Source: Amyelois transitella (taxonomy: Eukaryota; Arthropoda; Insecta; Lepidoptera; Pyralidae). Taken from it: a stretch of DNA of 64,000 nt. Shown here piece by piece: positions 53,058 through 64,000 of this stretch. Position 1 is the first letter of the stretch, and every line of letters starts with the position of its first letter. Below the pieces are notes generated by a model. It was given only the letters and a program-made list of their open reading frames with translations, searched no databases and was not told where the DNA came from. The stretch is from NCBI RefSeq assembly GCF_032362555.1, contig NC_083507.1, positions 1,057,001 through 1,121,000 on the forward strand, given 5' to 3'. Both the position numbers and the translations under genes were made by a program.

Positions 53058-53297
53058 GACGGCCTCTGTGGCGCAGCGGTAGTACGCTTGCCTGCGACAC
53101 CGGGTTCGAATCCCGGCCAGGGCATGATGAGAAAAGAACTTTTTCTGATTGGCCTGGGTCTTGGATGTTTATCTATATAAGTTTTTATTATAAAATATAG
53201 TATCGTTGAGTTAATATTTCGTAACACAATTCTCGAACTTACTTCGAGGCTAACTCTATCTGTGTAATTTGTGCCGTATATATTTATTTATTTATAC
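53058..53297 (+). mobile_element. SINE family B, full copy
   Basis: Clean head GGCCTCTGTGGCGCAGCGG, box B GGTTCGAATCC. It lacks GGAGGTCC just before box B. Tail (ATTT)n. Confidence 0.85.
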
Positions 53298-53312
53298 ATT
53301 ATATACGCATAC

Positions 53313-53535
53313 TAGCTGTAAATCGTTGTTTTGCCATATAAATAATTTTTAGTAATTTTTAGTTAAAAAAATGCTAAGGGTGGACAACCCTTATCACTAA
53401 GGGGTATGAGAAATAGATGTTGGCCGATTCTCAAACCTACTCAATATGCTTAAACAAATTCATGAGAATCGGTCAAGCCGCTTCTGAGGAGTACTAGAAC
53501 GAACATTGTGAAACGAGAATTTAATATACAAGATA
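53313..53535 (+). mobile_element. Repeat family I, copy 2, with ACTAG start
   Basis: ACTAGCTGTAAATCG, then the AAGGGTGGACAACCCTT and GAGAATCGGTCAAGCCGC blocks seen at 13445. The ACTAG start suggests a Helitron-like family. Confidence 0.6.
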
Positions 53536-53574
53536 TATATACCAGTAATGCGCCGTGTGGATACCGACACTGAA

Positions 53575-53760
53575 CAAAAGAACCACTACATCCAGTTGCC
53601 TGAATGTGCAGGTTTCCTCACGTTGTTTTCCCTCACCGAAAAAGCATCGGTTAGTATTCAAAGTAATGTACATAACTTTGAAAATAGTCATTTTTACAAG
53701 GCCGGGGTGGGATTTGAACTTGTGACTTTCTGCGCATCGCGCATTTCAACACTTGGTGAG
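53575..53760 (-). mobile_element. SINE family C fragment
   Basis: CCAGTTGCCTGAATGTGCAGG to the box B region GGGATTTGAACTTGTG. Confidence 0.7.
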
Positions 53761-56089
53761 GAACTCACCTTCTTGGTGAGGAAGTATGAGGAACTAACGC
53801 CAGTCATATGATGACGAATGATTTGTATACAAAAAGAGTCAATAAATGCCGCGTATAATTCGAAAAATAACGAATAAATCTTTTTCGCGTCGAACACAAT
53901 AATTTACTGTTCTTTTATAGTTTTTACTGTAATGAAATATGTTATCTAAGAAAATAAAATCTTGCAGCGTATCGCAGAGTAAATAAATACTAGAGTTAAA
54001 GCTGCCTGTGAATCACAAAGATATATTATTTCGTACAGCCGGATATGTTTTTGAATAAACAACAAAATGAAAATAAAGTATATTTAAACAAATATAGAAT
54101 ACTTATTAAAAAATAATAAAGTATTATTTTGGAGATTTTTCAATTAATTTACAGTGAGACATAACGAATGCTAAAGCATAAATTAATAAAAAGTATATAG
54201 TGAATCAAATTCCGGGGCTACTTTTTGCATAATATAATATGACATAATGGATCTAAGGCATATTTGACTTTTGGTATACGGATAAATGTGGCATAAATCA
54301 GTTTAAGGCTACGTTATGTTAGTTATATCTTAAATAGTTATGCGTAAACCATAATGAGATGGAAAGTTATGGCGACTTCACTAATGTAACACGCAAACAG
54401 CCAATCACAGTGAATATACGACGCGCTCAACCAATAGCAGCGAAAGCCTATCACGGCATTCACAGCGCATACGCTTAAATTATATGGATCCATATTATTC
54501 AAGACGAATAATCTTATCTTATTACTAGATGATATTCATATTTTGACAATGACAAATAAACTTAAAAACTACTGTATCGATTTTGGTATTTGACACAGAG
54601 ATAATTTTTTATGTATAATTTTTTTTATAAGAGATTTTAGTGCGCTTGACCTCAATCAGCCTGGAGCAAGATCATCCCTAACGTGTCGCACGTAAGCTCA
54701 TATAGTGCCTATACACTTTAGCCTTGAAAATCCTCAAGTTATATGTATCTTTAGACCTTTTAAGTGACATAATTTAGTAGTAATTCATACGGGATCCTAG
54801 TACTGTAAACTAAAAAGCTTGGGCTCTCTCGTCATCTGTGACAGGAGTCCGCTCGTAAAGCCCATCTCTATTTCTGTTGGAGCCCTCCCAATGTTGTGTC
54901 TGTCTGTACGTCACATTACTCGCCTATGATTGTTTAAAAGGATTCCAAATGTCAATAAGGAACTATATATATATAAAGGAACAAAGTTTCTCTCACGAAA
55001 TGTTCTTGTTGGTTGCCTGTAAGAGATTGGGATAAGTGTTGATGAAATTTATTGTTATAATTTTACAAACATACATATATATGATCACCTCTATATCCCT
55101 TGCGGGATAGACAGAGCCAACAGACTTGATAAGGCTGACAGGTCTATATATATATATTTACAATCACATGCATCTTTATTATTCTAAACTAGCAACCAAA
55201 TAGTCGTAACATCACAAAATATTATAATAATGAAATTGTTGTTTGTGTAAAACGATATGATTTATCGATCTCTTACAGTTTTCATTGTATAGAGATAATA
55301 TGTTATTTAAGAAAATATAATTGGGTACTGTTAACAAGCGTCTTTATTATTGTTGGACTCTTTCCAATGTTATAACTCTTTTGTTACTTAATCGTTAATA
55401 TATTTTCATATATAGAAGAGGTGTAAACTCTATTATAGTTGAGGTGCATGTAATCTTATGATGGATTTACGGCGATACGCTCAAGAGCGGTACACTATTG
55501 CCTATATTAAAACCTTGTTTAATGTACTTACTAGCTTTTTCCCGCAGTTCCGGTTGCGTAAGACAAAAACTATTGTTCCTTGGTATTTTTTTTTTGATAA
55601 AGAACTTAAGGATTCTTGACATTTTCCAAAGAAAACATTAATCCGTAATTTAGTTATTATATTGAAAGGTACGATTACGGTAGCTACATAAAAATGATTT
55701 TATATATTTTAATAACTTCTCAATTTAATTTTTCTCTTTTTATTATAATCAACAATTTTTAATTTTATTTTGTAACTGAAAAATGTATGTGACTTTTGTT
55801 CCCATGGGAAATTTTTTATATTCTCTCTTAAATATTCCTCTACGCCCCAAAACATGCTTGCAAGTTTTACTTAAAGACAATTAATAATTGTGCATTAAAA
55901 AAAAATTACAAAACCAAGTCATCTTCAAGACACTTGTAAAGTTTCGATTTCATCAAAAAGTTAAAAAAAAAAACACGTAATTCCAATTTCAAAATTAAGG
56001 CGATGCCTCAATAGACTTCGGCCGTGTTCTATCGTCTGTCGGCCGCAGCATTTCATCGGTTGACCTAATAACTTCAAATATTATGTTAT
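53761..56089. other. Long AT-rich, nearly repeat-free stretch
   Basis: Only one A fragment (55068-55150, minus). A faint inverted arrangement of GGCTCTCTCGTCATCTG type sequence is near 54830. No exon is recognised. Low repeat density suggests constraint or a recent origin of neighbouring insertions. Confidence 0.45.
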
Positions 56090-56400
56090 GAAGGCAGTGG
56101 ACGCGTGCGGTGCGAGTGCGCGCCCTTAAAATAGAATGCACAGCCACAGCACATCGACTCGTATATGTATTTAACGCAAGGAGCTGTTTCAGCGAGGCAG
56201 GCCAGTCGACGGCAACGTAGCCACGCGCCGCTCGCGCCCGCTCCAGCGCGCCAAATACCAACTTTTGAAAACCGAACGCGATATTACTTTTTATTCACCA
56301 ACAACTTCAAACTTTTTTTTTTAATTTCGCGCCTCACCTACCAGTGTTTGAGAGTTCGAGTGGACGAGTGACAATTGAAATAGTGCGTATGCAATAACGG
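56090..56400 (+). promoter_or_regulatory. CpG-rich promoter-like block
   Basis: 56095-56260 is CpG-dense (ACGCGTGCGGTGCGAGTGCG; CACGCGCCGCTCGCGCCC) in an AT-rich, repeat-free region. Initiator-like CCAGTG follows at about 56341. It lies just upstream of a possible first coding exon. Confidence 0.4.
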
Positions 56401-56531
56401 TGATTTCTGAACGTGTTGAACGTTTAGCAACTAATCACCGCGCGTAACCGTGTTTCAAAAATAAAACGTTGCCGATTCGAAAACGGAGCACCTCGAAGGT
56501 TAATGACAAAATAAAAAGCGTGCATTAAATT

Positions 56532-56585
56532 ATGTGTCTAACTAAACTGCCGGGGACTGGATTCTTTGCCTTAACACTGCGACAC
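56532..56585 (+). CDS. Candidate first coding exon, gene unknown
   Basis: ATG followed by 17 codons (MCLTKLPGTGFFALTLRH) and then GTGAGT, a full-consensus donor, in phase 0. The upstream 200 nt read like a 5' UTR and the CpG-rich block before it like a promoter. The peptide is too short to name. No following exon is recognised up to the window end. This is an inference from gene architecture, not homology. Confidence 0.35.
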
Positions 56586-57849
56586 GTGAGTCTATTGTCG
56601 GGAGTATTTTCTTTCAGACAGGCTTTAACGTCGTTTGGACTGAGGAATTATTGCATTTTTTATTTATGTTCGACTTGAGATACGTCTCGTATTGTTCCAG
56701 ATCCTTTTGTGTTAAATCATCAAAATTTAAAAGTTTGTTAAACTACATTTCAACTTCATAATATTCTAGTCGAATATCATATCAAATGTAATATTCAAAC
56801 GGGCATATCAACGAATAGTTCTCTTTAAACTCTATCATTGATGGATTTGCCGACCTCGCAACTCAAACCGCGAGAGAGAAAACTTTTTAAACCCGTCATA
56901 ATAGCTAATGGATCGAATACTTGTATATCTTTCAATATTTTTGTCTTTGATGAATATTTCTACAATACAAATACACTAAAACTTTTTTTTATTTATATAT
57001 TTATGTACATCAAAAAATAGTACAAGGGCACTACTTTTATCTAGAGAAATTTCTTCCTGTAGGCCCACGACAGGAAAGTGTAAAGAAAGGCATTGGCTTG
57101 TGTACATAATTAGTAAGACAGAAACTTACTGATATTAATAAACCTAAAACATTATTATCTTACAATAACAAATATCAAATAAATAAACATACATGTACTA
57201 CAATATGAATAAATAGTGGATGCGTCATCATATTATAAATTTGACAGTCTCAATGTTAAGTTTTCACACTTAAACTGCTGGACAGATTTTGATGACATTT
57301 TTACGAACATATAGTTAATTATTCGAGGTCCACCTACCTAATTGGTAAATTCTTTCACGAATGGGAAAAATGGGAATTTATGTTTAATGTGGATGGACCT
57401 GCGTGGGAAAGCTAGCTAACTGTATATAAATAATCATCGTCATTTAAATTATGTGGCTCTGGATTCCGGGGTCAACTATATAACCAATGAAATTTAACAA
57501 GGTAAGCTTCTGATTTTTTATATGCATATAATGTCGTCTGACTTCCACAATTTAAAAGCTTAACCTTACCCAACTAATGGTTTCAAAAAATCTTGATACA
57601 GTTCGAGATTTACATCTTCACTTTTGAATTAAAAAAAAATCTACTTAAAATTTAATTTATAATTTACCTTTTATTCGCCATAATGCGCCCAAAAAACACA
57701 TATTTTTTTAGCTCAAGATCAATATAATATACTATGATAATACTTTTATATTATGAAATTTGAACCCCGTTTTTAGGAACTGGGTCTCAGGGTAATAATG
57801 CCTTGATAGCTGGATCACCTGCATTCAATATACAAATACAATAATACGT
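56586..57849. other. Repeat-free AT-rich stretch, possible first intron
   Basis: Nothing recognised beyond short AT runs. Confidence 0.4.
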
Positions 57850-58015
57850 GGATACATAAAATTACGCCTCTTTCTCGGAGGGGTAGGCAGAGACTACAAC
57901 TTTCCACTTGCCACGATCTCTGCATACTTCCTTCGCTTCATCCACATTCATAACTCTCTTTATGCAAGCGGTTTCGGGTACTATTGACCTAACCCTTTGC
58001 CAGGACGTCCTTAAT
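57850..58015 (-). mobile_element. LINE family D, 3' end
   Basis: ATACATAAAATTACGCCTC to CTTTGCCAGGACGTCC. Final codons are open on the minus strand. Confidence 0.8.
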
Positions 58016-59625
58016 ACAAATAGAAAGATACTATAATAATGCAATACTACAAGTTAAACATCATATTCAATAATTTTTTATCTAAAGTTTCACATCAATA
58101 ACCCTATTCTCGACATAAGATTAATGCCGAATCCATTATTTATTTAATTCATAAATCTCGATACAAGATTGACGGCGCTAAATATAACCTGTGGTTTCCC
58201 GCCAAAAAGTTTATTCGTTTTTATCGCGTTCCTAATTCAAAGATTCGATCTCGCCGGCCTGTAATTTACGTTCGTTGCGAAACAACGATAATTAGTGATG
58301 CAACGAACAACACTGTTACGAATATTTATCGACTAAGAATGTCCTTCGCCTTCTTTCTCTTTTTTTTTTAAATGGGGCTGGTCAACCGCCTCATGCTACA
58401 TAACTAGTACACGTTGTTTTTTTTTTATTTCGTCTATAGAACTTGCTAAGACTTTATTTCTGATTCTTACTTATAAGTCTTCATTGAATTTTAATTAGTG
58501 GGCACTTTTTGAGTTGTTTAAAAACATGAATTAGTTGATTTACTCAAAAACAAGTGGCTTTTAAATTCTTTAAGCAAATTTTTTATCAATTTTATCAACT
58601 TTGAAGCTTAATATGAAGTATATTTTTACCATTATACTCATTGAGCGATCAGCTAATATCATTTTATGTTGTAAGTCAAATTTGTCCATGTCCCATGTGC
58701 TAAAGCTATTCTGAAATTTTGCTGTTGCGTAAAAAGTATACAACACAGTAATTTTGTAAACAGTAATTTTGTACATAAATGCGAATGGTTGCAATTATTA
58801 TGTTATATATATGATAATATAAACTATTTTATAATATAATAATCTGTTACGTTAACACGTCTAAACTTTGTTACACTAGATTTTGAAAAACGACAATGGT
58901 TAACATTTTATCGCAATAAATTAAATTAATTTTATTTAATGCGAATTTAAAAAAAATAATCTAATATATCTATGACGCGAAAAACCTTGGATCTTCGACA
59001 TCGCAACATTTTTTTACAAAACCGTTTATCCACTAATAGTATTAGTAAACTTGGCTTGCATCACTAGCCATAATGCTCATAGTTCATCGCACGGGCGTTT
59101 GGACAATGTCGACCCATATACCCCGAATTACAACGTGCCAGTAACTAAACGAGATCGGAATTTTTGCGTGAATACCCGTTTTTGGACGTTCGATTTTCGA
59201 ACGCCGTGAAATATTGGCGGGTTTATTATCACCATTTAAAATTAAATAACGAAAATATTGATGATATTTAAAAAAAGAACTTTTTTTAGTCAAACGCAGC
59301 TCTGAACTACGTCTTAAATAAGTAAGAAATACATTGGTATAAAAAATTAATATAAGAGAGAAATATTGTTTTATTGGTACAAAATACAAATTACTTAATA
59401 TTACCGATATAAAACTTTGAGATACGTCAACTTAGCTCACAATGTATTATTTATCTATTAATTTAAAAAAAAGTTTTTCACTATCAGTGATTAACTTGAT
59501 ATTACCTATGGACGAGCACTCTCTGCATATCCCTCTGAGAGGTGTGATTTACTAAACTTATATATGCATTTGAAGAAATATTTCTATCATCAGCATTAAC
59601 ATTCATCATCACAGCTTCCGATTTA
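58016..59625. other. Single-copy AT-rich stretch
   Basis: 59509-59552 holds a faint D end (CTCTGCATATCCCTCTGAGA, GGTGTGATT). A 101-codon minus-strand ORF at 59084-59389 has no domain or splice support. Confidence 0.4.
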
Positions 59626-60026
59626 CATACACACATACATATAATCCCGTCTATATCACTTGCGGGGTCAACAGTTCTGAAAATACCGATAGGCCTCGAT
59701 CAGCTGTTTTGGCGTAATGATAGAATTTAGATTCAGTGACAAGTTGCTAGTCAATCTCCTAAAAAAAGAATCCCATACATACATACATATGGTCACGTGT
59801 GTAGTGGATCCCTTGTGAGGTAGACAGAGCCAACTGTCTTGAAAAGACTGATAGGCCACGTTCAGCTGTTTTGGCGTAATGATAGGAATGATAGATGCTA
59901 GCCCATCGCCTAAAAAAGAATGCCAAGTTTGTAAGCCTATCCCTTAGTAGCCTTTTATGACATCTATAGGAAAGAGATGGATTGATCCTATACATGTTCG
60001 TATTGGTGCCGGGAATGACACGGCAC
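59626..60026 (-). mobile_element. Two SINE family A copies in tandem
   Basis: 59626-59776 headless, 59777-60026 complete with head GTGCCGGGAATGACACGGCAC. Both share the TGTTTTGGCGTAATGATAG variant. Confidence 0.8.
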
Positions 60027-60161
60027 AGGTTCAAATTTATTTGCATTATTAGTGGTACTCTTATTACAATCGACACGAACTTATTGTTTACATGTTCATT
60101 TTGACCAGGTTAGGGACAATCTGGTCAGGTCAAGATGACCCTAAACATACGAACTTGCATG

Positions 60162-60272
60162 ATGATTTATTTATTTATTTAAAACTTTATTGCACAAAAC
60201 AAATATGTACAAAAGGCGGACTTGATGCCGTTTGGCATTATCTACCAGTCTACCAGCTGACCAAACAGAAAA
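60162..60272 (-). mobile_element. LINE 3' end, family J
   Basis: Plus strand ATTTATTTATTTAAAACTTT to GCTGACCAAACAG. Close match to 17026-17131. Confidence 0.7.
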
Positions 60273-60927
60273 AACTTTAAGTTGGTGGTGCGATAAAGTG
60301 CATATGCATACTGTAAAAAACATACATGATAATTGATTTATGGTAAAAAAAAACTGTTTAATTTTCTTGCCGAAATTGATTTACGCTTTGTAAGTACAAA
60401 AAAATAATAGGTCCGTTTATATGTAACAAAATCACGTCTTAATTTATGTATGTAATAAAATTACTATTTGATCCAAACGAAGTTATTAAAGTTATACGCC
60501 TGGAGGTACGTCGTAGCACGTCGTAGCGCATGCTACGAGATTCGGCTACGAATGCTACGCAGTTTTGTATTGTTTTTTTTTTAATCTTATCTTTTTTAGG
60601 CGTGGAACTTTTATATACAAAAAAAATATGAGCATTTTAAGCATAGCTTCAAAATTGAATTATTTCTTATCTGAAACTCTTAATGTTACTTGTTACCATT
60701 TTACTATATGGACTAACACATGCAAGTTGGTGATGTTAAGTGCCCGAGACGTAAATAGTGCTCATCATATCAAGATTAACCTTGTTACTATGGATGGCTT
60801 CAAAAAAATTACATTCAGGTAATATTATATTGTCAGCCAAAAAAAGAATCAAGAAGAGTTTTTTTATTTCAATATCAGACTAACCTTGAACCTATATCAT
60901 GATTAATGAATAACTACACGTATCGAC

Positions 60928-60995
60928 TGTTGGCTGTGTTTACCCCGCAAGGGATATAGACGTGATTATACGAGTATGTATGTTATGTATGTACA
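60928..60995 (+). mobile_element. SINE family A, 3' end
   Basis: GACTGTTGGCTGTGTTTACC to the TATG tail. Confidence 0.75.
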
Positions 60996-61306
60996 CATAT
61001 CGATATCGATTTAAGTACGCACATCCCTAATACGTCCGTCCGTCCGATCCGTCTTTAAGAATTTTTTTTAATCCGTCTTTGCTATATGCATACTATATTG
61101 ACTATCGATATTGACTTACGCACACATCCCTAATACATTATACAGGCAAAGGCAAAGAGGTTATAATGCCAAATCACTCAAACTGTAGTGAATAAAAAAA
61201 TCATCAAGTAAATAATATCTTAGGCAGCGTTTTAGTATCAATTGACATTCATTCTGTCATCAATCGGGGCCCTAACGAGTGGCGGGAACAGTGGGACGCC
61301 GATAAC

Positions 61307-61343
61307 GCCGCCATTTTGTGGACCCTAACCACAAAATGGCCGC
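61307..61343. repeat. GC-capped hairpin, 15 bp arms
   Basis: GCCGCCATTTTGTGG (61307-61321) pairs with CCACAAAATGGCCGC (61329-61343), with a single mismatch, around a 7 nt loop. Confidence 0.6.
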
Positions 61344-61496
61344 GCTAAATAACCACGCCGACTTTAATGACGGCGTTCTGTAAAACTTTTTTTATATTTA
61401 CGCAAATGTACGGAAAAAATCATAGATTGAATTAGCACCAAAGCAGGATTTGAAACCTGTGTTTTGGAATACTAAATCTTAGATAGTATGTTTTCT

Positions 61497-61640
61497 TGAA
61501 AACATAAGATAGATAGATAAAACTCTTTCTTTATTGCACCATAAGAGTAAAACAGCACAAAACAGACAGATATGGTTCAAAGGCGGACTTATCGCTAATG
61601 CAATCTCTTCCAGTGAACCTTTGAGTAAGTAAGTATATAG
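61497..61640 (-). mobile_element. Diverged LINE 3' end, J-like
   Basis: TTTCTTTATTGCACCATAAG and AAAGGCGGACTTATCGCTAA with TCTCTTCCAGTGAACC. Confidence 0.5.
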
Positions 61641-61779
61641 ATGAACCTCGAATATATTATTTAACTGGAGTTTGAAAGATTTCCCTTCTCGCGGGAATTC
61701 TGGGAAATCAGTTTCAACAGTGACTCGTGCCGCCTAGCTGAGGCAGTGCTAAACCCTATACACATCTGATTTTATTAAG

Positions 61780-62020
61780 ACTAGCTGTGCCCGCGACTCC
61801 GTCCGTGTGGAATAGTTATTATGAGCATCATTGAAGCCCTCAAGGATGAATAATTTTCCCCTTTTTTCACATATTCCATTATTTCTTTGCTCCTTATAGT
61901 TGCAGCGCGATATAGCCTAAAGCCTTCCTCTCTCCCTTAAAAATAGTTTATAATTCGAACCAGTTGATGAGCGCGTTTAAACAAACAAACAAACTTTCCA
62001 GCTTTATATTAATAATATAA
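61780..62020 (+). mobile_element. Helitron-like family E
   Basis: ACTAGCTGTGCCCGCGACTC start. Internal deletion near CTCTCTCCCTTAAAAA. Ends TTTATATTAATAAT. Confidence 0.75.
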
Positions 62021-62220
62021 AAGTGGAGGCCATGTCTAAACCCTGGACGATGATGATATACCTATCAGGAAAAGTTCTTTTTTCATAATGTCGGATTCAA
62101 ACCTTGGTACGGCGCAGAGGTAGACGCGGCGACAAAATGGCGACATAATGTCCATGTTAAATAACCCCCCAGGACTTTAATGGTGGCGTTTTGTATAACT
62201 TTTTTATATTTAAGCGAATG

Positions 62221-63720
62221 AGATAAAAGGAATGCCTCGGGATGCGCAATGGCTAACTGAAAATGAAGGACATTATCATAGTTTTGCTGCAAAATATGGT
62301 GAGGTTAGAATAGGCATTACTTAGTCTTTATAGGTACCTTATGGACATTAGACAGGACCATTAGTCGCAAGATTAAAAACAAATCGCATATTCAGCTTAA
62401 TGTCTTAATGATGAAAATGATATTAAAAAGTAATGACAGGTACCTAGACGAAAAATTTTCTGCTCTTTATAGAGGTTCTTCAATTCATGCACAATATGAG
62501 AGAAGATAAGAAAGAAGTACTCTTAATTTTTCTTTAATTTTTAAAAGGTAACGAAGTATTTGTTTGAAGTTTTAAATATTGCTGTATGTATTAAGCGACA
62601 GATTTAAGGCTTATTCAATCGAAGGTGAAGTGCAGTCAGAGTAAGAGTAGACGGGTATGGATATAAGGTAAAATGAAAGAAATAAATTACTATTTAAGTG
62701 AATAGGAACGAACGGGCAAAAACACGATAAGCTTGTCTCTTGTCAAACAGACATTTTTTAAATTTACTCGTCCGCCGAATATATGGCGGGACGAAAGAGT
62801 TCCGCGCATGAGTTTTTATATATTGTCCGTTTGTTACTAACATATAATTTTATTTATTTACATTTATATTATTTACAACTATTAAAATGTGATTCCTACA
62901 TGTACGTACATTTCTTCATATCTTTTGGTACTTTGGTTGTCTTGACTGAAACTTAAAAATATTTGACGTTCTAAAAAAAGTTCAGATCAAAAATTCATAA
63001 CGATCAGGTCATTTATAACAACGGGCTGGTAAATAAGTGAATAATAATAATTTTATTAGTCAGAACACGAAAATCCGAAAAATTATATATTACAGGTCAA
63101 TTGAAATTAATGGTTATACTTGTATACTTTCGGTATTTTGTTGCTTCGTGATAATGAAAAGGTTTACGGCAAGGTTTTTGATGAGCATATTAAACATTGC
63201 TTTAAAATGAAATTACTTCATATCTGAAACTCTAGAGAGTTATTTATGTAACAATATCACCATTTTACTATTTTAAAGCTGAACAGATATATAGTTCATC
63301 TCAGGAGTGCTTTTTATGTCAGTGTATACATATAGTATTTATTACCGGGTGCCGGGAACCAATAAAAATAAAGAAAACAGTGTACAAAACACTGCAATGT
63401 TATAGAACATAAATTACATTTTGTCGGAAATTTTTATTCACACATAAATATTTAAAAAAATTCCCATTTGCTTACAAAATAGCTGGCAACAAGCATTTAA
63501 CAAATTCGCGGCCGCATTTCTCGTAGCGCATCGCACGGTTCGTAGCCGATCTCGTAGCCGGTCCCGTAGCACGTGCTACGCCGTAGGTTAAGATGCCTAT
63601 TTAATATTTAAGTTAGTTTACGAGGCCTACCAGTGCAGAGTACATGTTATAAATTATGTTTTCCGTGCTATCTGCATTGGGGTTGTTCGAGGTCATCGGA
63701 GTTGCCAAAAATTAAGAAGT
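62221..63720. other. Mostly unrecognised
   Basis: 63181-63240 repeats the GAGCAT(A/T)TTAA to ATCTGAAACTCT text found at 60629-60690. A GGGTGCCGGGAACCAATAAA trace of A is at 63347. Confidence 0.4.
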
Positions 63721-63721
63721 C

Positions 63722-63925
63722 TCATACATACATACTTAAAATCACGCCTTTTTCCCGGAGGGGTAGGCAGAGACTACCTCTTTCCACTTGCCACGATCTC
63801 TGCATACTTCCTTCGCTTCATCCACATTCATAACTCTCTTCATGCAAGCTCGGCGGTTTCGGGTACTTTTGACCTGACCCTTTACCAGGATGTCCTTAAT
63901 TTTATCAAGATACGTTCGTCTAAAA
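63722..63925 (-). mobile_element. LINE family D, long 3' end
   Basis: CATACATACTTAAAATCACGC to ATTTTATCAAGATACGTTCG. The D reading frame is well preserved on the minus strand. Confidence 0.8.
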
Positions 63926-63943
63926 AGTCTCGTTTGGTTTATT

Positions 63944-64000
63944 AGTAACTAGAGGCCGCCCGCGACTTCGTCCGCATGGAAACCCTATCAATCCCGCGGG
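63944..64000 (-). mobile_element. Helitron-like family F, cut by window end
   Basis: ACTAGAGGCCGCCCGCGACT to ATCAATCCCGCGGG. Confidence 0.75.

Larger units (their letters stand above)
61331..62220. repeat. Direct repeats ~80 bp long, 810 bp apart
   Basis: 61331-61410 and 62131-62220 share ACAAAATGGC, TAAATAACC, GACTTTAATG and TTTTTTATATTTA(C/A)GC(A/G)AATG. Confidence 0.55.
60507..63587. other. Possible 3.1 kb element with CGTAGC-rich inverted ends
   Basis: 60507-60562 carries TCGTAGC and GCTACG words. 63521-63587 carries a related set in inverted order (shared in reverse complement: GGCTACGAGA, TCGGCTACGAA, CGTAGCACGT). No transposase frame is seen inside. It could equally be two unrelated copies of a small repeat. 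Confidence 0.35.

Noticed and set aside
59084..59389. 101-codon minus-strand ORF
   Set aside because: AT-rich, Lys/Ile/Tyr-rich composition expected by chance; no support.

Overview
The window looks like nuclear DNA of a lepidopteran insect (moth or butterfly). It is AT-rich, has split genes with GT-AG introns, and is crowded with interspersed repeats: tRNA-derived SINEs, LINE 3' ends, an intact two-ORF LINE, and Helitron-like elements whose ends carry the CCCGCGACTTCGTCCGC type sequence common in Lepidoptera. No bacterial, viral or CRISPR feature is seen. The lineage call is my recognition of repeat style plus the insect-only innexin family, not a database result.

Protein-coding content is sparse. 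(1) Minus strand, 22596 down to 18571: five exons with matching phases and a stop give the last 248 residues of a leucine-rich, probably helical protein that I do not recognise. (2) Plus strand, 37746 to 40670: three exons encode the first 115 residues of an innexin gap-junction protein (start, first membrane helix, first extracellular loop with two Cys, YYQW motif). Its later exons are not visible. (3) Plus strand, 47283 to about 51558: a full-length non-LTR retrotransposon with both ORFs open (ORF1 432 aa; ORF2 926 aa with endonuclease and reverse transcriptase), inserted inside an older SINE. (4) Weaker candidates are a first exon at 56532-56585 behind a CpG-rich promoter-like block, a non-coding first exon ending at 34966, and a FLYWCH-like ORF at 31395-31640 (minus).

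The rest is mostly repeats. For this annotation I call the families A to K. A is a roughly 260 bp SINE-like element, sense strand from GTGCCGTGTGG to an (ATGT)n tail, with about 65 full or partial copies here. B is a tRNA-derived SINE with box A/B head and (ATTT)n tail. C is a second tRNA-headed SINE. D is the 3' end of a LINE, with a conserved ORF end and (ATGT)n tail. E, F and H are Helitron-like elements with ACTAG ends. I is a short repeat with two copies. J is an antisense LINE 3' end with AATAAA. K is a short element around an inverted pair of GC-rich words.

Layout: 1-18.2 kb repeats and degenerate satellites; 18.5-22.6 kb the minus-strand gene with A copies in its introns; 22.7-34.8 kb repeats; 34.9-40.7 kb innexin 5' part; 40.7-47.2 kb repeats, probably innexin intron, containing a miRNA-precursor-like hairpin at 41994-42067; 47.2-51.7 kb the LINE in its SINE; 53.8-57.8 kb mostly single-copy DNA with a promoter-like block; 58-64 kb single-copy and repeat DNA including a possible 3.1 kb element with CGTAGC-rich inverted ends.

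The main biological points are: the last ~45 bp of SINE A match the 3' end of LINE D, which names the likely mobilising partner of the dominant repeat; the LINE looks recently inserted; and several nested insertions give a relative order of activity.
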